This document shows positions 1 through 10,812 of a stretch of DNA of 64,000 nucleotides, piece by piece. The DNA comes from Astrothelium macrocarpum. Taxonomy: Eukaryota; Ascomycota; Dothideomycetes; Trypetheliales; Trypetheliaceae. The first letter of the stretch is position 1, and each line of letters opens with the position of its first letter. Below the pieces are notes generated by a model that was given only the letters and a program-made list of their open reading frames with translations, searched no databases and was not told the DNA's origin. A program made the position numbers and the translations under genes. The stretch is from positions 62,001-126,000 of the forward strand of contig JAGEMR010000050.1 of assembly GCA_021030915.1 (NCBI GenBank). The letters are read 5' to 3'.

Positions 1-359
1 CGCCCGAGTGTGTTTCCTGGCCCTGCTGGTAGGTCTAATCCAGGCAAGGAATGACATCACGCGGCAATAGCTCTACCTAAATCCGTGGCATCTCGATTTG
101 GGTAGACTTTGATTCACTGCACTAATTTGGAGAGCTTCATGCAGCAATATCTTGACTGGTTAACTGGGGACATCTCATAATTCTATGCTAAAGCCTATCT
201 GCGATAATCGAGAAGAACGTCGCCAAATTCCCATCAACGCTCCCACTGCTATGCATAAGTTGCCCTTAAAAATGTTGAAGTTTGAAAGCCCTTTGACTCC
301 TGATACAGCCTATCCCAAACGCCAGTAAACATGCCAAATTTTCCTGCACCATAACATAT
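1..359. other. Intergenic, left edge
   Basis: I see no coding frame here. The stretch lies 3' of the leftward-reading lysophospholipase gene and probably holds its terminator and 3' untranslated region. Confidence 0.4.
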
Positions 360-2370
360 CTAAATCATCAAACTCAGCCCTGTCAATAATGCTGCACCAG
401 CAGCGAAGACACTAACGCCGAGTCGGGCCGCGCCAGCTACCTTGGTTGCATCAAGGATGAGGCTTGGATCATACTGTCCGGATGGCTCCGTACTATTCAC
501 CGTCCCATTCCAGCAATATCGATCAAAGCATTGCTGGCATGCCTGAGGAAGCTGTGTTCCTGTTCGATCGGCGCTCCGGCTGAGGATTGCGCAGCCAACA
601 CACGTGGACCATTGACTGTCCCGGGTACCATTTCCCATAGTGGCGACGTTATATCCATTCTTAATAACGGCATCACGAACTGAATTATTTACGTTGAGAT
701 CGAAAGTAGATATGTTTGAATTGAAATCGTAAGGTTGATTAGGGAGGTAGACGATGATAGGAGGCGGTGATTGGCCATTTTTCAAGGTAAAATTAGAACT
801 ATTGCAGCCAAAAAATGTCGGGCGGTTGTTCAGACCAAGATTAACAAAGGTGTTCTGGTCGGGAATGCTTGGGAAGGTGGTTCCGTTCTGGATAGTGGCA
901 TTCATGGTTCGCTGATACGTTGCAACAAGAGACGTGCCATTTGGCCAACCAAATGCAGTGACCGTATCATTGGATGAATCGACAGCGAAAATGACGTCGA
1001 CTTTTCGTGGAGGTTGTATGAGTGGATGAAGAGGAATGTTCTGGTTATCTTCACCGCCGTCCGCGAGGGTCAGTTCGTGCGAATTTGCATTCTCGTTTGT
1101 ATCATTTCTATACCCATAGAAAGGATTAGGCTCCCACACCGCAATATCATCGTTGCCGCTGGAGATGGAGCTGAGAACTTTACCAAGAGCCGACTGCAGG
1201 ATCGTAGGAACACCGGTGGTATCGTTGATTTCTAGGAAAATCTCGTTGAATAGAGATGAAGAAGTCCCCATTACGAAACCCGCATTGTCGTAACCACGCA
1301 CGCATTGGTCGCTGTCTGGAAGCGAACCACCTGTGAAATTAGAGCCGACGTATTGAAGTGGAGCAAACCCATACAGCATAGGGTCAAATGAGCCAACCTC
1401 CCAAGGATTAAATTCAAAGACTGTGGCGTTACTCGAAACGATGACTTGACCTGGTAAACGCTCGTCGGAAACCAAGATCGGCATCGGACTATTCCCTGAT
1501 TGAAACCCGGGATCATCGGCGATAGAAGAAAAGGTATATGATGGGCCTCCATCTGATGCATTCACCAACTGGAAAGACAATGCCCGTCCCCAGTAGTCGG
1601 TAATGGAGATATCGTACCCAGCAGAATCCTTGCCACCGACCTCGTCAACCAGTGTAGCATAATAGTCAGCCGAGCCTAATACTTGAATGCTACTCGGAGG
1701 GCCTTTGAGGATAGAGTTGCCGAACTGCCAGAGATCGCCTGAAGCATCGGTGGTGGTATTTTGGATTGTCTGCACAGAGGTGAAGTTGTTGACGTAAAGA
1801 CTGCCTACAAGCCAGCCACCCCCCGATAGGCCAGCCAAATATGTTGCAGATTGCAATAGTCCTCCGAGCATGCCAGATCCTGTTGAATTCGCTGTACGAT
1901 TATCAAAGGCAGCAAGAGCTCCTGCACCATTGCTTAAAGCTCTGTATCCTCCTCCAGATACTGCAATGCCAATGTTCGGTAGGGCGGAGGCGTTGTCGGC
2001 GTTTTTGGTGATATATCCCTCGGCATCAAAGCCAGTTATGTTCAACCGGGAAAGAAGATCCTTCATAGCAGACACCGTGTTATTGCGTCTCGTCGGTAGC
2101 CATGATGTCTCCTCTGGGGAAAGACCTGACGCGTCTCGAATTGCTGGTCGATCTGATGGACAATCCACCGTTGCAGGTGTGTAGCCATCTGGGGCATTAG
2201 GTAGTGCTCTCCTAGAAATGGAGAGCTCTTGAGCCGATATTTGCTGGATCGAAGCAGTGAGGGCTGGTAATCTGTGAGCATGAATCTATACTGCAAGGTT
2301 TTCTGCACGGACCTAAACTGCAATATGCATATAAACAAAGAATGAGACGAAAAGGACTGTATCTTCGCAT
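360..2370 (-). CDS. Secreted lysophospholipase (phospholipase B family)
   Basis: Proposed exons are 2370-2337 and 2263-360, giving 645 aa. The 73-nt intron has a GTTTAT donor, a TGCTCAC branch-like site and a TACCAG acceptor, and its phase matches. Exon 1 supplies a signal-peptide start (MRRYSPFRLIL). Fungal phospholipase B enzymes hydrolyse acyl chains from (lyso)phospholipids at the cell surface or outside the cell. Supporting motifs are the oxyanion-type SGGGYRA near residue 114, the nucleophile motif GLSGGGW near residue 158 and a later DGGEDNQNIP aspartate motif. Many NXT/NXS sequons fit a secreted glycoprotein. The hydrophobic C-terminus (GVSVFAAGAALLTGLSLMI) fits a GPI-anchor signal. 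Family and catalytic core are secure; the 5' exon is inferred. Without it the frame has no ATG near the start. Confidence 0.88.
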
Positions 2371-3837
2371 ATTGAATCGAGGTCAAAGGAAAATAAAGAG
2401 GATGGGTAGAAGCAGAAAAGCTGACTGCGGCGTAGCCCTGGAGAAGGCATGGTCGTTAAAATGAAAGCACAGGGTATATTTTAGGCAAACCTCAAATTAT
2501 CGTCCGAAGCAGGTCTTTCGGAGTTCTCGGCATGACGCATATGACGCTGTCGCGTCCAGCGCTGCACCCCTGTCGATCTGAGCGTGACTTCCTATTTTGA
2601 GGACATGACGCGAAGCCCTGTTTTGACATGCCATGAAACTTAGTCTCCTTCCGGGGCGGAGCGCAGCATTGAATGGTGCAGAGCGTAAGGTTAAGGTACA
2701 GGTACCTAGGTAAGGTAGATGAGAAAGTGGATCCCGGCTGGCTCGTCACAGATAACTACGTCATGGGAAGATGGTAAAACAAATCTTCTTTGCAAATACG
2801 ACGACGCTGAGACTTTTTCGAAAACCAAGACGCCTGTTTCTCTTGGCGGAAAATGAAAGGTGATCAATTACACAAAATTCGTCCTGTCATAGCATGCAAA
2901 AACATGAGCAAGTCTTGTCGTTCTATCACAGCCACTTTTAGGAAAGTCATCCCAGGGGTTCTGCTTACTTATGCTGACACGCATCAAACTCACTGGATGT
3001 CTCCCGCAATTAAGCCGAAGGGACTCGGAACTTGCAAGAACCGCTACCAAAAGAGATGAGAAAGTAATCACTTTAGAAAAGATTGAATACAACATATTGG
3101 ATCTTGGACAAGCACCGGATGGCTATGCACAGTACGGTCAGAGCTTGTTATAGCAATTGGATTTCATCCAGGATTTGGGTGAGGACGGAAAAATGGGATG
3201 CAAAGGCGACGGGCAAAATGGGTCATAAAATTGACAGGAAAGATTGTGCTGATCCGAGTTCTATTAGGAAGTTGTTTCGCCCTATGATCTAAGATTCTCT
3301 AGTCCAAGCTATTCGGCAATGGTCCACAAGGGCGGGGAAAACTTCCAATACTAGTGGACATTCGCATCTACGATATGCCCCTTCACATCTAAATACCTCC
3401 TTCACCTATTCGGCAAGGTCACACAATGGATATGCTCGAGGGTCAACAGCCACGTGCCGGGAGCAGCGCAGACCCATTCTCATTGGCCTAAAGCCAGACA
3501 ACTTAGCATAATACCTACTGCCCTCTCAAGATTGTAGTGTTGTGACCTCTAAACGGGCTTTGTAGTGGTGCATTCTCTCAAAGCACAATCGCTTTGAAAA
3601 GACAAATGAGTCTAAAAGATGACTGCAGTGGACTATACGAAGATCCAGCTACAGTAAAAATTTTCCGTAATAGTACAGGTCTTTGGGCGTCTTTCAAGCC
3701 TTTTAAATGCACCATTACGTCATGAAGTGTTCAAATTCATGCGAAAGATCTAAATTTTCTTGGATCTATAAAGAGTGGGTTGAAGTATGTGTATGGAGCC
3801 AAATAGTGAAACATTGTTTATCAGTTTGAGTTGAACC
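2371..3837. other. Intergenic, shared promoter region
   Basis: This 1.47-kb stretch separates two divergent genes for secreted enzymes. The open frames in it are short, overlap on both strands and show no recognisable protein character. I see only a TATA-like box near the right end. Confidence 0.5.
3767..3772 (+). promoter_or_regulatory. TATA-like box of the GMC oxidoreductase gene
   Basis: TATAAA lies about 66 bp upstream of the start codon at 3838, a usual distance in fungi. The call rests on sequence and position only. Confidence 0.35.
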
Positions 3838-5998
3838 ATGCTTTCATTGCTTTTGCTTTTTCTGCAACAAGTCTTTGCGATCAATCTTTTCACTCCAGAA
3901 GGCCAAAGGGGACCCCTTTTGGGTTCTTATTTTGGTCCACCGGGTACCAATGCAACGTTCGACTATGTTATTGTCGGTGGAGGTACAGCCGGCCTTGCGC
4001 TTGCAACCAGACTGTCGGCCAATAGGTCGATAAGCGTTGCAGTCATTGAAGCTGGTGGCTTCTACGAAATTGACAACCATAACTACAGTAGTGTACCGGG
4101 GTATGATAGTTATTACACTGGAGCGGATCCGGCTAATACTCAACCCTTGATCGACTGGGGTTTCGTGACCACTCCACAACCGGTATGTCCTTTCCCTTTG
4201 CAAGCAATCCTTCACAATAGCGATGGGTTCGACGAGCTGGCCAGGCTTTTGGGCTCTTTCAAAAATCGTATTTTTACTGTCTCTTCAGTATCCCAGGTTG
4301 TGGGTTTAGAAATGGTCTTTGTCTTCTTGTTAAGTGACGTGATGATTGAACGGGCTCGAAATCGCGAGATACTCTCTCAATCTGGATTCGTTATACTCAC
4401 AGAAGTGTTAGGGTCTTGCGGATCGTAGCGTACATTACGCCCGAGGAAAGACATTAGGAGGCTCGTCAGCGAGAAATTACTTGCTCTATCATAGGTCAGA
4501 ACCCGGACACAAAAAGTCATGTGGTAGGAGATTGAACTAACAAAATACTACAAGGGGAACTACTGGATCATACCAGCAATGGGCTGATGAAGTTGGAGAT
4601 GAGAGTTATACGTTTCCAAATCTCCTCCCTTATTTCGAAAAATCGGTTCATTTTACACCGCTTGTACCCGGAACTTTTTTCAATGAGTCTTATTCGCAAG
4701 ATACTAGCGTTTTTAGTCCAACTGGAGGCCCACTTCAAGTCTCTGCTGGCAATTATGAGGTGCCTTTCGATTCGTATGCAGCTTTAGCCTTACCAGAGAT
4801 TGGCATGCAGCAAACCAATGGCTTCAACGATGGGCGTCTTATCGGCTCTGCATTTTGCCTACAAACCATCAACCCTCGAAATGCTCATCGGTCATCTTCA
4901 GAAGCCAGCTTTCTCCAGACTTCATTTCAGAATGGCACTCCTCCGATCATTTACAAAAATACACTTGCCCAACGTATCTTGTTCAACAATGATAAGACCG
5001 CTACGGGTGTCCAGGCCATGACTGCCGGTACATACGGTACGCCATCAGTGAATTTCACTATTTCGGCGCGAAGAGAGGTCATAGTGTCTGCTGGAGCTTT
5101 CCAGTCGCCCCAACTTCTCATGGTATCGGGTATTGGGCCGTGCTCTGACCTTGCCAGCTTCAACATTTCCTGCATCGCCAATCTTCCTGGCGTCGGACAA
5201 AATATGTGGGATCAGCCTATATTTGGCACAAGCCACCGCGTCCAAGTACAAACAGCCAGCGCAGCTGTAAACAATGCATCGCTCGGTATCATTGACGTCC
5301 AGGAATATATAAATAACGCAAGCGGGCCACTTACTACAGGAGGCCAATACTTTGGATGGGAAAAACTCCCTTATCCTTATCGTGCCGCTCTGTCCAACGC
5401 CTCGCTAGACGCACTCGCAACATTTCCCGCAGATTGGCCCGAGATTGAATGGTTGCCACAAAACTCGTACACGGGCTACAGTTTCGATCGCCCTACCGAC
5501 CCAGCGGATGGAACAAACTACGCCACGCTGAGTATTGCGCTTGTTGCGCCTCTATCTCGCGGAACAGTAAAGCTGCAAAGTAACAGAATGGACGTACCTC
5601 CTCTCATCGATCCAGCGTGGCTCACAGATCCCACAGACGCTGAGTTGGCTATTCAGTCGTTCAAGAGGACGCGCCAGGCATGGGACGTTTTTGTAAATTT
5701 GGGTGTTGCGGAAGCAGAAGAGGCCTTCCCTGGTCCGAATGTCACAACAGATGCGCAGATAAAGGAGTTTATTGCGCAGACCGCACTCACGGTCTATCAC
5801 GCCAGCGCGACTTGTAAGATGGGCCAGTCGAACGATAGCATGGCAGTCGTAGATAGCCAAGCGAAAGTGATGGGAGGTGTTAGTAATTTGCGGGTAGTAG
5901 ATATCAGCGCTTTCCCACTTCTGCCACCTGGTCATCCGCAGGCTACGGTTTATGCTCTTGCAGAAAAGATTGCGGAAGATATCTTGAATGGTCTTTAA
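3838..5998 (+). CDS. Secreted GMC-family FAD oxidoreductase
   Basis: Exons 3838-4182, 4412-4494 and 4555-5998 give 623 aa. Both introns match phase; the second has an ACTAAC branch site. Intron 1 is long for this window (229 nt). The start MLSLLLLFLQQVFA is a signal peptide. The FAD-binding motif DYVIVGGGTAG lies near residue 42, and the joined exons restore the GMC signature ARGKTLGGSSARNYLLYH. The second GMC signature (GAFQSPQLLMVSGIGP) and C-terminal catalytic-region histidines (VYHASATCKMG, PPGHPQATVY) are present. GMC enzymes oxidise alcohols or sugars, passing electrons to O2 or quinones; the substrate cannot be read here. Relatives include aryl-alcohol oxidase, glucose oxidase/dehydrogenase and choline dehydrogenase types. 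Family is secure, substrate unknown. Confidence 0.9.
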
Positions 5999-7261
5999 TA
6001 GCGAAGGGGAAGATAAATTCGGGAAGTTTGGAAAGAGATTAACAATGAGGCAGGAGGTGACATTCCTTGAGTGGTCCGATAATACTGTCTGAGAATATAC
6101 TAAAAGCTAATAATTCAAGACCCTTTCACTAGGGAGCGCTCAACTACTTGCTTATTTTCTTACCAATGCGCAAATCAAATCCCAAAGGGACTTGGGAATT
6201 AGTCTTTGGTCAGATCGACAATTTTCGCTTTCCACTTCTGCGGTATGGTCAAAGAAGTCTTTGCCCCCGGTGAATCATGTGTCCATTTGGTAGTTTTTGC
6301 TGGTTCTGTTGTGAACCTGAAACTTCTTGCAATAGTGTTAGCATTGGTGGCTCTTGAGATTAGTAAGATTGACACTCAATTGGTCAGTGCAGTGCTATCA
6401 GCGATTTGGAGAAATACGGATTTGCGCTGGTAACTTGAAAATGAGAAGAATGCACGTGCTGATACAAACAGCTGACAGATCAGCTTGAGTTACGGTTTGT
6501 TCTGCGGTGTGTATCGTGCTGTTATGCTATGCATGCAAAAAATTTGCTTTCCTGGTTGGACATAACGCACTTTGCGACTCGAGACTGTGAGCCTGAGTGT
6601 GCACGAGGGTCGGAGTAAGTACTGCGAACTCGAAGACGGTTGTGGATCGCCAAAGAATACAATGGCACATGGCTTAATGTTGAGTCCATCCGTGCCTCAA
6701 AGCCTTTTTCTCTCTCGACCTACGAAGCAGCTCTTGGAAACACAAACAATGATACAGGTGTTCGTACACTGGAGCCATCCTACCCAAGTGTGGCAAAAGC
6801 GGACACCAGCATTGGCTTTGACATTCCAATGTTGAGACGATAGGCTGCGATAGTTGCACACGAAATAATTGGCAACAATCGATTGCCACAGGAGAGGCAA
6901 AAGCAAGGAAGCACGCGACAGCAAGCATTTATCTGATATCTAAGTGCGAGACGCATGGAACGCCAAGCGAGCCACGCGAGCCCAGACGCTGACGCCCGGA
7001 TCCCAGCACCTTATCTTAGGGTCGCCTCGGCCGGCTCGACTTCCAATCGAACTGTGACCCTGCATTTTCTTCTCCACACGACCTGCTTATTCCGTCCAGC
7101 GCTCCGCCAGTTCTCGCCGGCGGACAATTCCGGGCGCGGTTTGTCGATAAGGTCGACCCGGCGGTGCTGAAAAGAAAAAAGATGGTATTTCAACACCATG
7201 TCGCGTCTCTTCTGACGCTGGTGTTGCCCACAACGTGCTCTGTCGCGACCCTCCTCTGACC
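5999..7261. other. Intergenic with ambiguous coding traces
   Basis: No complete gene could be modelled. One exon-like tract on the minus strand is listed separately. On the plus strand, 6572-6843 can be read as protein-like if a 46-nt intron (GTAAGT donor) is removed, but it has no ATG. A signal-peptide-like minus frame begins at 6928. These traces may belong to one small decayed or multi-exon gene. Confidence 0.3.
6199..6352 (-). CDS. Possible 3' exon of an unmodelled minus-strand gene
   Basis: After the acceptor-like site TTACTAATCTCAAG a 50-codon open stretch ends in TAA at 6201-6199. The residues are rich in Thr, Lys and Pro (for example FTTEPAKTTKW, LTIPQKWKAKIVD) and look like the end of a beta-rich, possibly secreted protein. 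The upstream exons cannot be joined with confidence, and I do not recognise the family. It could be a relic. Confidence 0.25.
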
Positions 7262-8923
7262 ATGGCGGACGAGAAAGTCGACATCGAAGCTGGCGCTAGC
7301 CCCGTGACGGACGTCGAGACGGCCTCGACGGAAGAGGTCATTGTCGCGAAGGAGTTGCAGCATCGCAATACGGTGCTGCATAAACTGCGACAGGGAGAAG
7401 AATGGCTGGACGCGAAGATGGGCATCGAGACGCGCGGAATTGATCGCATCCCCGACGAAGAGAGGCGGCCGCCGTCGATTTGGAATGTCTTCTTCTTTTG
7501 GTGGAGTCTCAATATTCACGTTGGCGTGCTACCGCTGGGACTTTTGGGGCCTGAGTTTGGTCTGAGTCTTAACCAGTCGGTTGCTGCCAGTGTTGTTGGA
7601 ACTCTACTCGGGACGCTGTGTACGGCGTATTGTGGGACATTGGGACCGAAATTGGGTCTTCGGGCTGGTACGTTGCTGGAAACACCACCTTCGTTATGGA
7701 GTCATGTGTGCTGACTGACGATCAAGTTGCGACGGCTCGGTATTCCTTCGGCTTCTACGGCGCGAAGATTTGCTCCATCCTCAACGTCGTGATTGGTGGC
7801 GGATTTGCTGTTGTCAATCTCGTGGTCGTGGGGCAGGTGCTTAGTGCTGTATCGGACTACAAGATGACTATCACGGTTGGCATTGTCATCATCGCAGTCA
7901 TTACCTATGTGGTATCGCTCTTTGGCTTTCGCATTATCCATACTTATGAGAAATATTCATGGATGTGGACACTGGTTTTGATGCTCGTGCTTTTGGGACA
8001 GATTGCACCTGACGTTGACGCCAGTATTATCCCGACTGGTGATACTGGCCTCACGTTGGCCGGGAATTTTCTTTCAATCTTGTCCATCAATTTTTGTAAG
8101 AAATATATCTGCTGCTCCCCATTGTCGCTCTTTTGGCTAACGCAGAATAGCCAATTCCGCTGGATGGTGCTCCATTGCATCAGATTACTATGTGAATTAC
8201 CCGTCAAAGACACCAGCTTGGAAAATCTTCGCCCTTACCTTCTGGGGCATTGCCATTCCCACCACGATCGCTGTTGTGATCGGCAGCTGTCTTGGAAATG
8301 TTGCACTCACTGCTGCTGTACCTCGCTTTGCTGATGCATATAGCAATCATGGCCTTGGAGGTCTCATCCGAGAGACATACCATCCAACTAGCTGGTCTAA
8401 GTTCTGTCTAGTATTCCTCATGTTTTCGGTCTTGGGCAATAACATTGCGAGTTCGTATAGCAGCGGGTTGAGCATGCAATTGCTCGGTCATTACTTTCAT
8501 GCCGTTCCACGATCTTTGTGGTCGTTGGCATGGATTATTGTTACGGCAGTGCTTGCAATTGCAGGCCAACAACACCTCAGCACCATTGTCTCCAATTTTG
8601 TCTCATTGTTGGGATACTGGGTAATTTCTTTTACGCTGATTTTGTTGATCGAAGACCAATGGTTCCGTCGAAGGGAAGGCTACAATCTCTTGGTATGGGA
8701 CCAAGCTTCCAAGCTTCCTCTGGGTGCTGCTGCTGTAACTACTCTTCTGGCTGCTTACCTGGCTGGTGGCGTAACCGGTATGGCACAGACATGGTACATT
8801 GGACCTATTGCAGCCAAATTTGGCGGCTATGGTGGTGATGTGGGTGTTTATCTGAGCGCAGTAATCACACTCATCGTATATCCCCCGTTAAGAACCTTGG
8901 AGAGAAGTAAAACAGGAAGGTAA
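7262..8923 (+). CDS. Purine/cytosine permease, NCS1 family (Fcy2-like)
   Basis: Exons 7262-7667, 7727-8095 and 8151-8923 give 515 aa, the usual length for this family. Introns are 59 nt (GCTGAC branch) and 55 nt (GTAAGA donor, GCTAAC branch), both phase-matched. The protein has an acidic cytosolic N-terminus and about twelve hydrophobic membrane segments. Family features include the stretch before TM1 (PPSIWNVFFFWWS), the joined GLRAVATARYSFGFYGAKI loop and the SAGWCSIASDYYVNYP region. NCS1 carriers of the Fcy2/FcyB type import cytosine and purines with protons across the plasma membrane; the exact substrate is not readable. It ends 46 bp from the convergent oxygenase gene. Confidence 0.88.
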
Positions 8924-8969
8924 TTGCCAATTTTATGTACAATATAAAAAATGTCTTTCACGAAATTCT

Positions 8970-10019
8970 CTACGCTTCCGCAGCAACCTGTTGAGATGCG
9001 TCGTGCACTCTCGCCTTAGAGTACTCCATTGATCGATACTTGTCAATTGTTTCTTGTCCCTTGAAATTCTCATTCATCCTCATCATCGCTCTCTCCATAA
9101 TCCATTCGTCTGCCGTCATGGCCTCCTTCCCATCTTCCTCATCCATCAGTGATTTCAATAACACTTTCCCATTCGGTCTTGAAAAGTATACCACCGAATG
9201 CCTTGAGCACTTGGCCTGCTCTCCTGGCGGGCCCATAACACGGTGGAAGCCGCTATAGACTCTTCTCCCGAGCAGTTGCACCAAGGCGTCTCCCAAATTA
9301 ATCAAGGCGCAACCAGGCACCGGCTTTACGTACATCCATTCATTCGTCTCTGGATCCATTGCTTGGAGTCCGCCCAGCCGATTGAAGAGAACAGTGACAC
9401 TGCCATAGTCTGTGTGCTCTCCCAATGCTATGGTTCCGCTCGGAATAGGTGGCGCGTGGGTCACTCTAGCCTGGTCTCCGCTTTGTGCGTTCAGTTGATG
9501 CAGATCAAGGAGCGTGCCCTCCTTCAAATTCATGGTGTACTCGAGCGCTTTCAAGATGACCCTCACCACACCGTGCGAGTCGCGCATGAACTTCTGAAGC
9601 TGCTGCTTTCTTTCGGCTATCGGTTCTGGCTGTGGCCGCGTCTCTCCAGTGTTTACCTCGAGAATATCGTCCTTGGGTATGTTGTAGAATTCATTAACAT
9701 CCGCAGTGCCCTTTGCATCTACCACACTTGTGCCCTGTGCTTTGTAACCAAAGTATCGGCCTTGTGTGCCCATCTCATACTTCATTTTCTCGTTCATGGG
9801 AAGCTCGAAAACAGAGTTTGCGAGGTCGAACATGAAATCAGAATCGATACCATGGTTAGAAAGGAAGAAGAACCCATTTCCTTGAGTCGCAGACAGCATG
9901 GCCTGCAGCGCCTCAGGTGATAGAGAGACGAGAGCATTGTATGAGATTGTAGGAATTGTTGCGGTCGGTATGTCGGAAGGAAAGGGTGGTACGGGAGAAT
10001 TGGAGTTTGACATGTTCAA
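8970..10019 (-). CDS. 2-oxoglutarate/Fe(II)-dependent oxygenase (isopenicillin N synthase-like)
   Basis: A single exon encodes 349 aa. The N-terminal DIOX_N region (about residues 20-130) includes GFFFLSNHGI. The C-terminal 2OG-Fe(II) domain holds the metal triad HTD (GEHTDYGSVT) and distal His (VYSGFHRV), and the 2OG-binding Arg lies in RHSVVYFSRP. The usual N-x-H context before the distal His (as in RSNIHRV) is changed to YSGFHRV, which may affect the pocket. Such enzymes hydroxylate or desaturate small molecules using O2 and 2-oxoglutarate. Thymine dioxygenase belongs to this superfamily, so the adjacent nucleobase permease makes a base-modifying role possible. That is inference. A later Met (residue 3) could be the true start. 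Confidence 0.85.
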   Translation of the reverse strand: MNMSNSNSPVPPFPSDIPTATIPTISYNALVSLSPEALQAMLSATQGNGFFFLSNHGIDSDFMFDLANSVFELPMNEKMKYEMGTQGRYFGYKAQGTSVVDAKGTADVNEFYNIPKDDILEVNTGETRPQPEPIAERKQQLQKFMRDSHGVVRVILKALEYTMNLKEGTLLDLHQLNAQSGDQARVTHAPPIPSGTIALGEHTDYGSVTVLFNRLGGLQAMDPETNEWMYVKPVPGCALINLGDALVQLLGRRVYSGFHRVMGPPGEQAKCSRHSVVYFSRPNGKVLLKSLMDEEDGKEAMTADEWIMERAMMRMNENFKGQETIDKYRSMEYSKARVHDASQQVAAEA

Positions 10020-10812
10020 TGAAAGTGTTTAGTTGTTCCACAATAGTAGCTCAACGACTTGGGAATTCAGGCTGAGAGTTCGACAGATTGACAGACTCGG
10101 AAATAACATATTATATAGCAGCGACTACATCCCGGCTTCTTGACTTCGGAATTAAGCATAATGGAGTTTAACGGTTACTACCCCTCATCCCAAGTTGGAG
10201 GGCCTTAAGATAGCTTGGATAGGTTTGCATCCCCGCGCGTCTTTCGGTGTAGAAAACCCGGTGGCACAGCATTAAGAGGGAAACCAATCGCCATTCCCAC
10301 TGGGTCCAAATGTAAGACTCATGTCGAATGTCGGGGGTTTCTCGGAGGGATTGTCCTTCTAAAGAAGACTAAACGCTTTAAAGTTGACTGTAACGTTGAT
10401 GCTGCCCGTCCTCGGCTGTATGCAGCTTTAGTCCGAATAATTTCCATGGAGTTTGCAACAATGCGAAAACTTGATTCAATGATCGACTTTGCATTCTAAC
10501 GATTCGCGTTACCGAAGAGAAATCAGCATCGGCTACCGGCAAGAAATTAGTTGAAAGTCGTACCACAAGACTGATCGGCAATATCATTGCTGGGCAAATT
10601 AAATTCATAGTAGTTCAAATTCTGCAATCAGCAGGCTTTTGGGTAGCTCGGCCACAGTCATTGCATACCATCGCGTTACGAGAAACCCCACGCTAATAAT
10701 GAATCAATCTTTCTCTCCTCCCGCACGAACCCTGCATAATGAAATGACCACATTCCATAAAATCAGATACTGGGAATCAATGACGATAAAGGTCCGGCAT
10801 TGGTGGAATACG
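10020..10812. other. Intergenic between oxygenase start and regulator 3' end
   Basis: About 790 bp with no convincing gene. It holds the leftward oxygenase promoter (TATA-like box at 10111-10118) and the 3' side of the Zn2Cys6 gene. The longest plus-strand frame (10215-10499) has no protein-like character. Confidence 0.45.
10111..10118 (-). promoter_or_regulatory. TATA-like box of the 2OG oxygenase gene
   Basis: CTATATAA on the minus strand lies about 95 bp upstream of the oxygenase start codon at 10019. Position and sequence fit a TATA box; no other evidence. Confidence 0.35.

Noticed and set aside
2492..3292. Several short frames in the lysophospholipase/GMC intergenic region
   Set aside because: They overlap on both strands, lack domains and codon character, and have no supporting splice signals.
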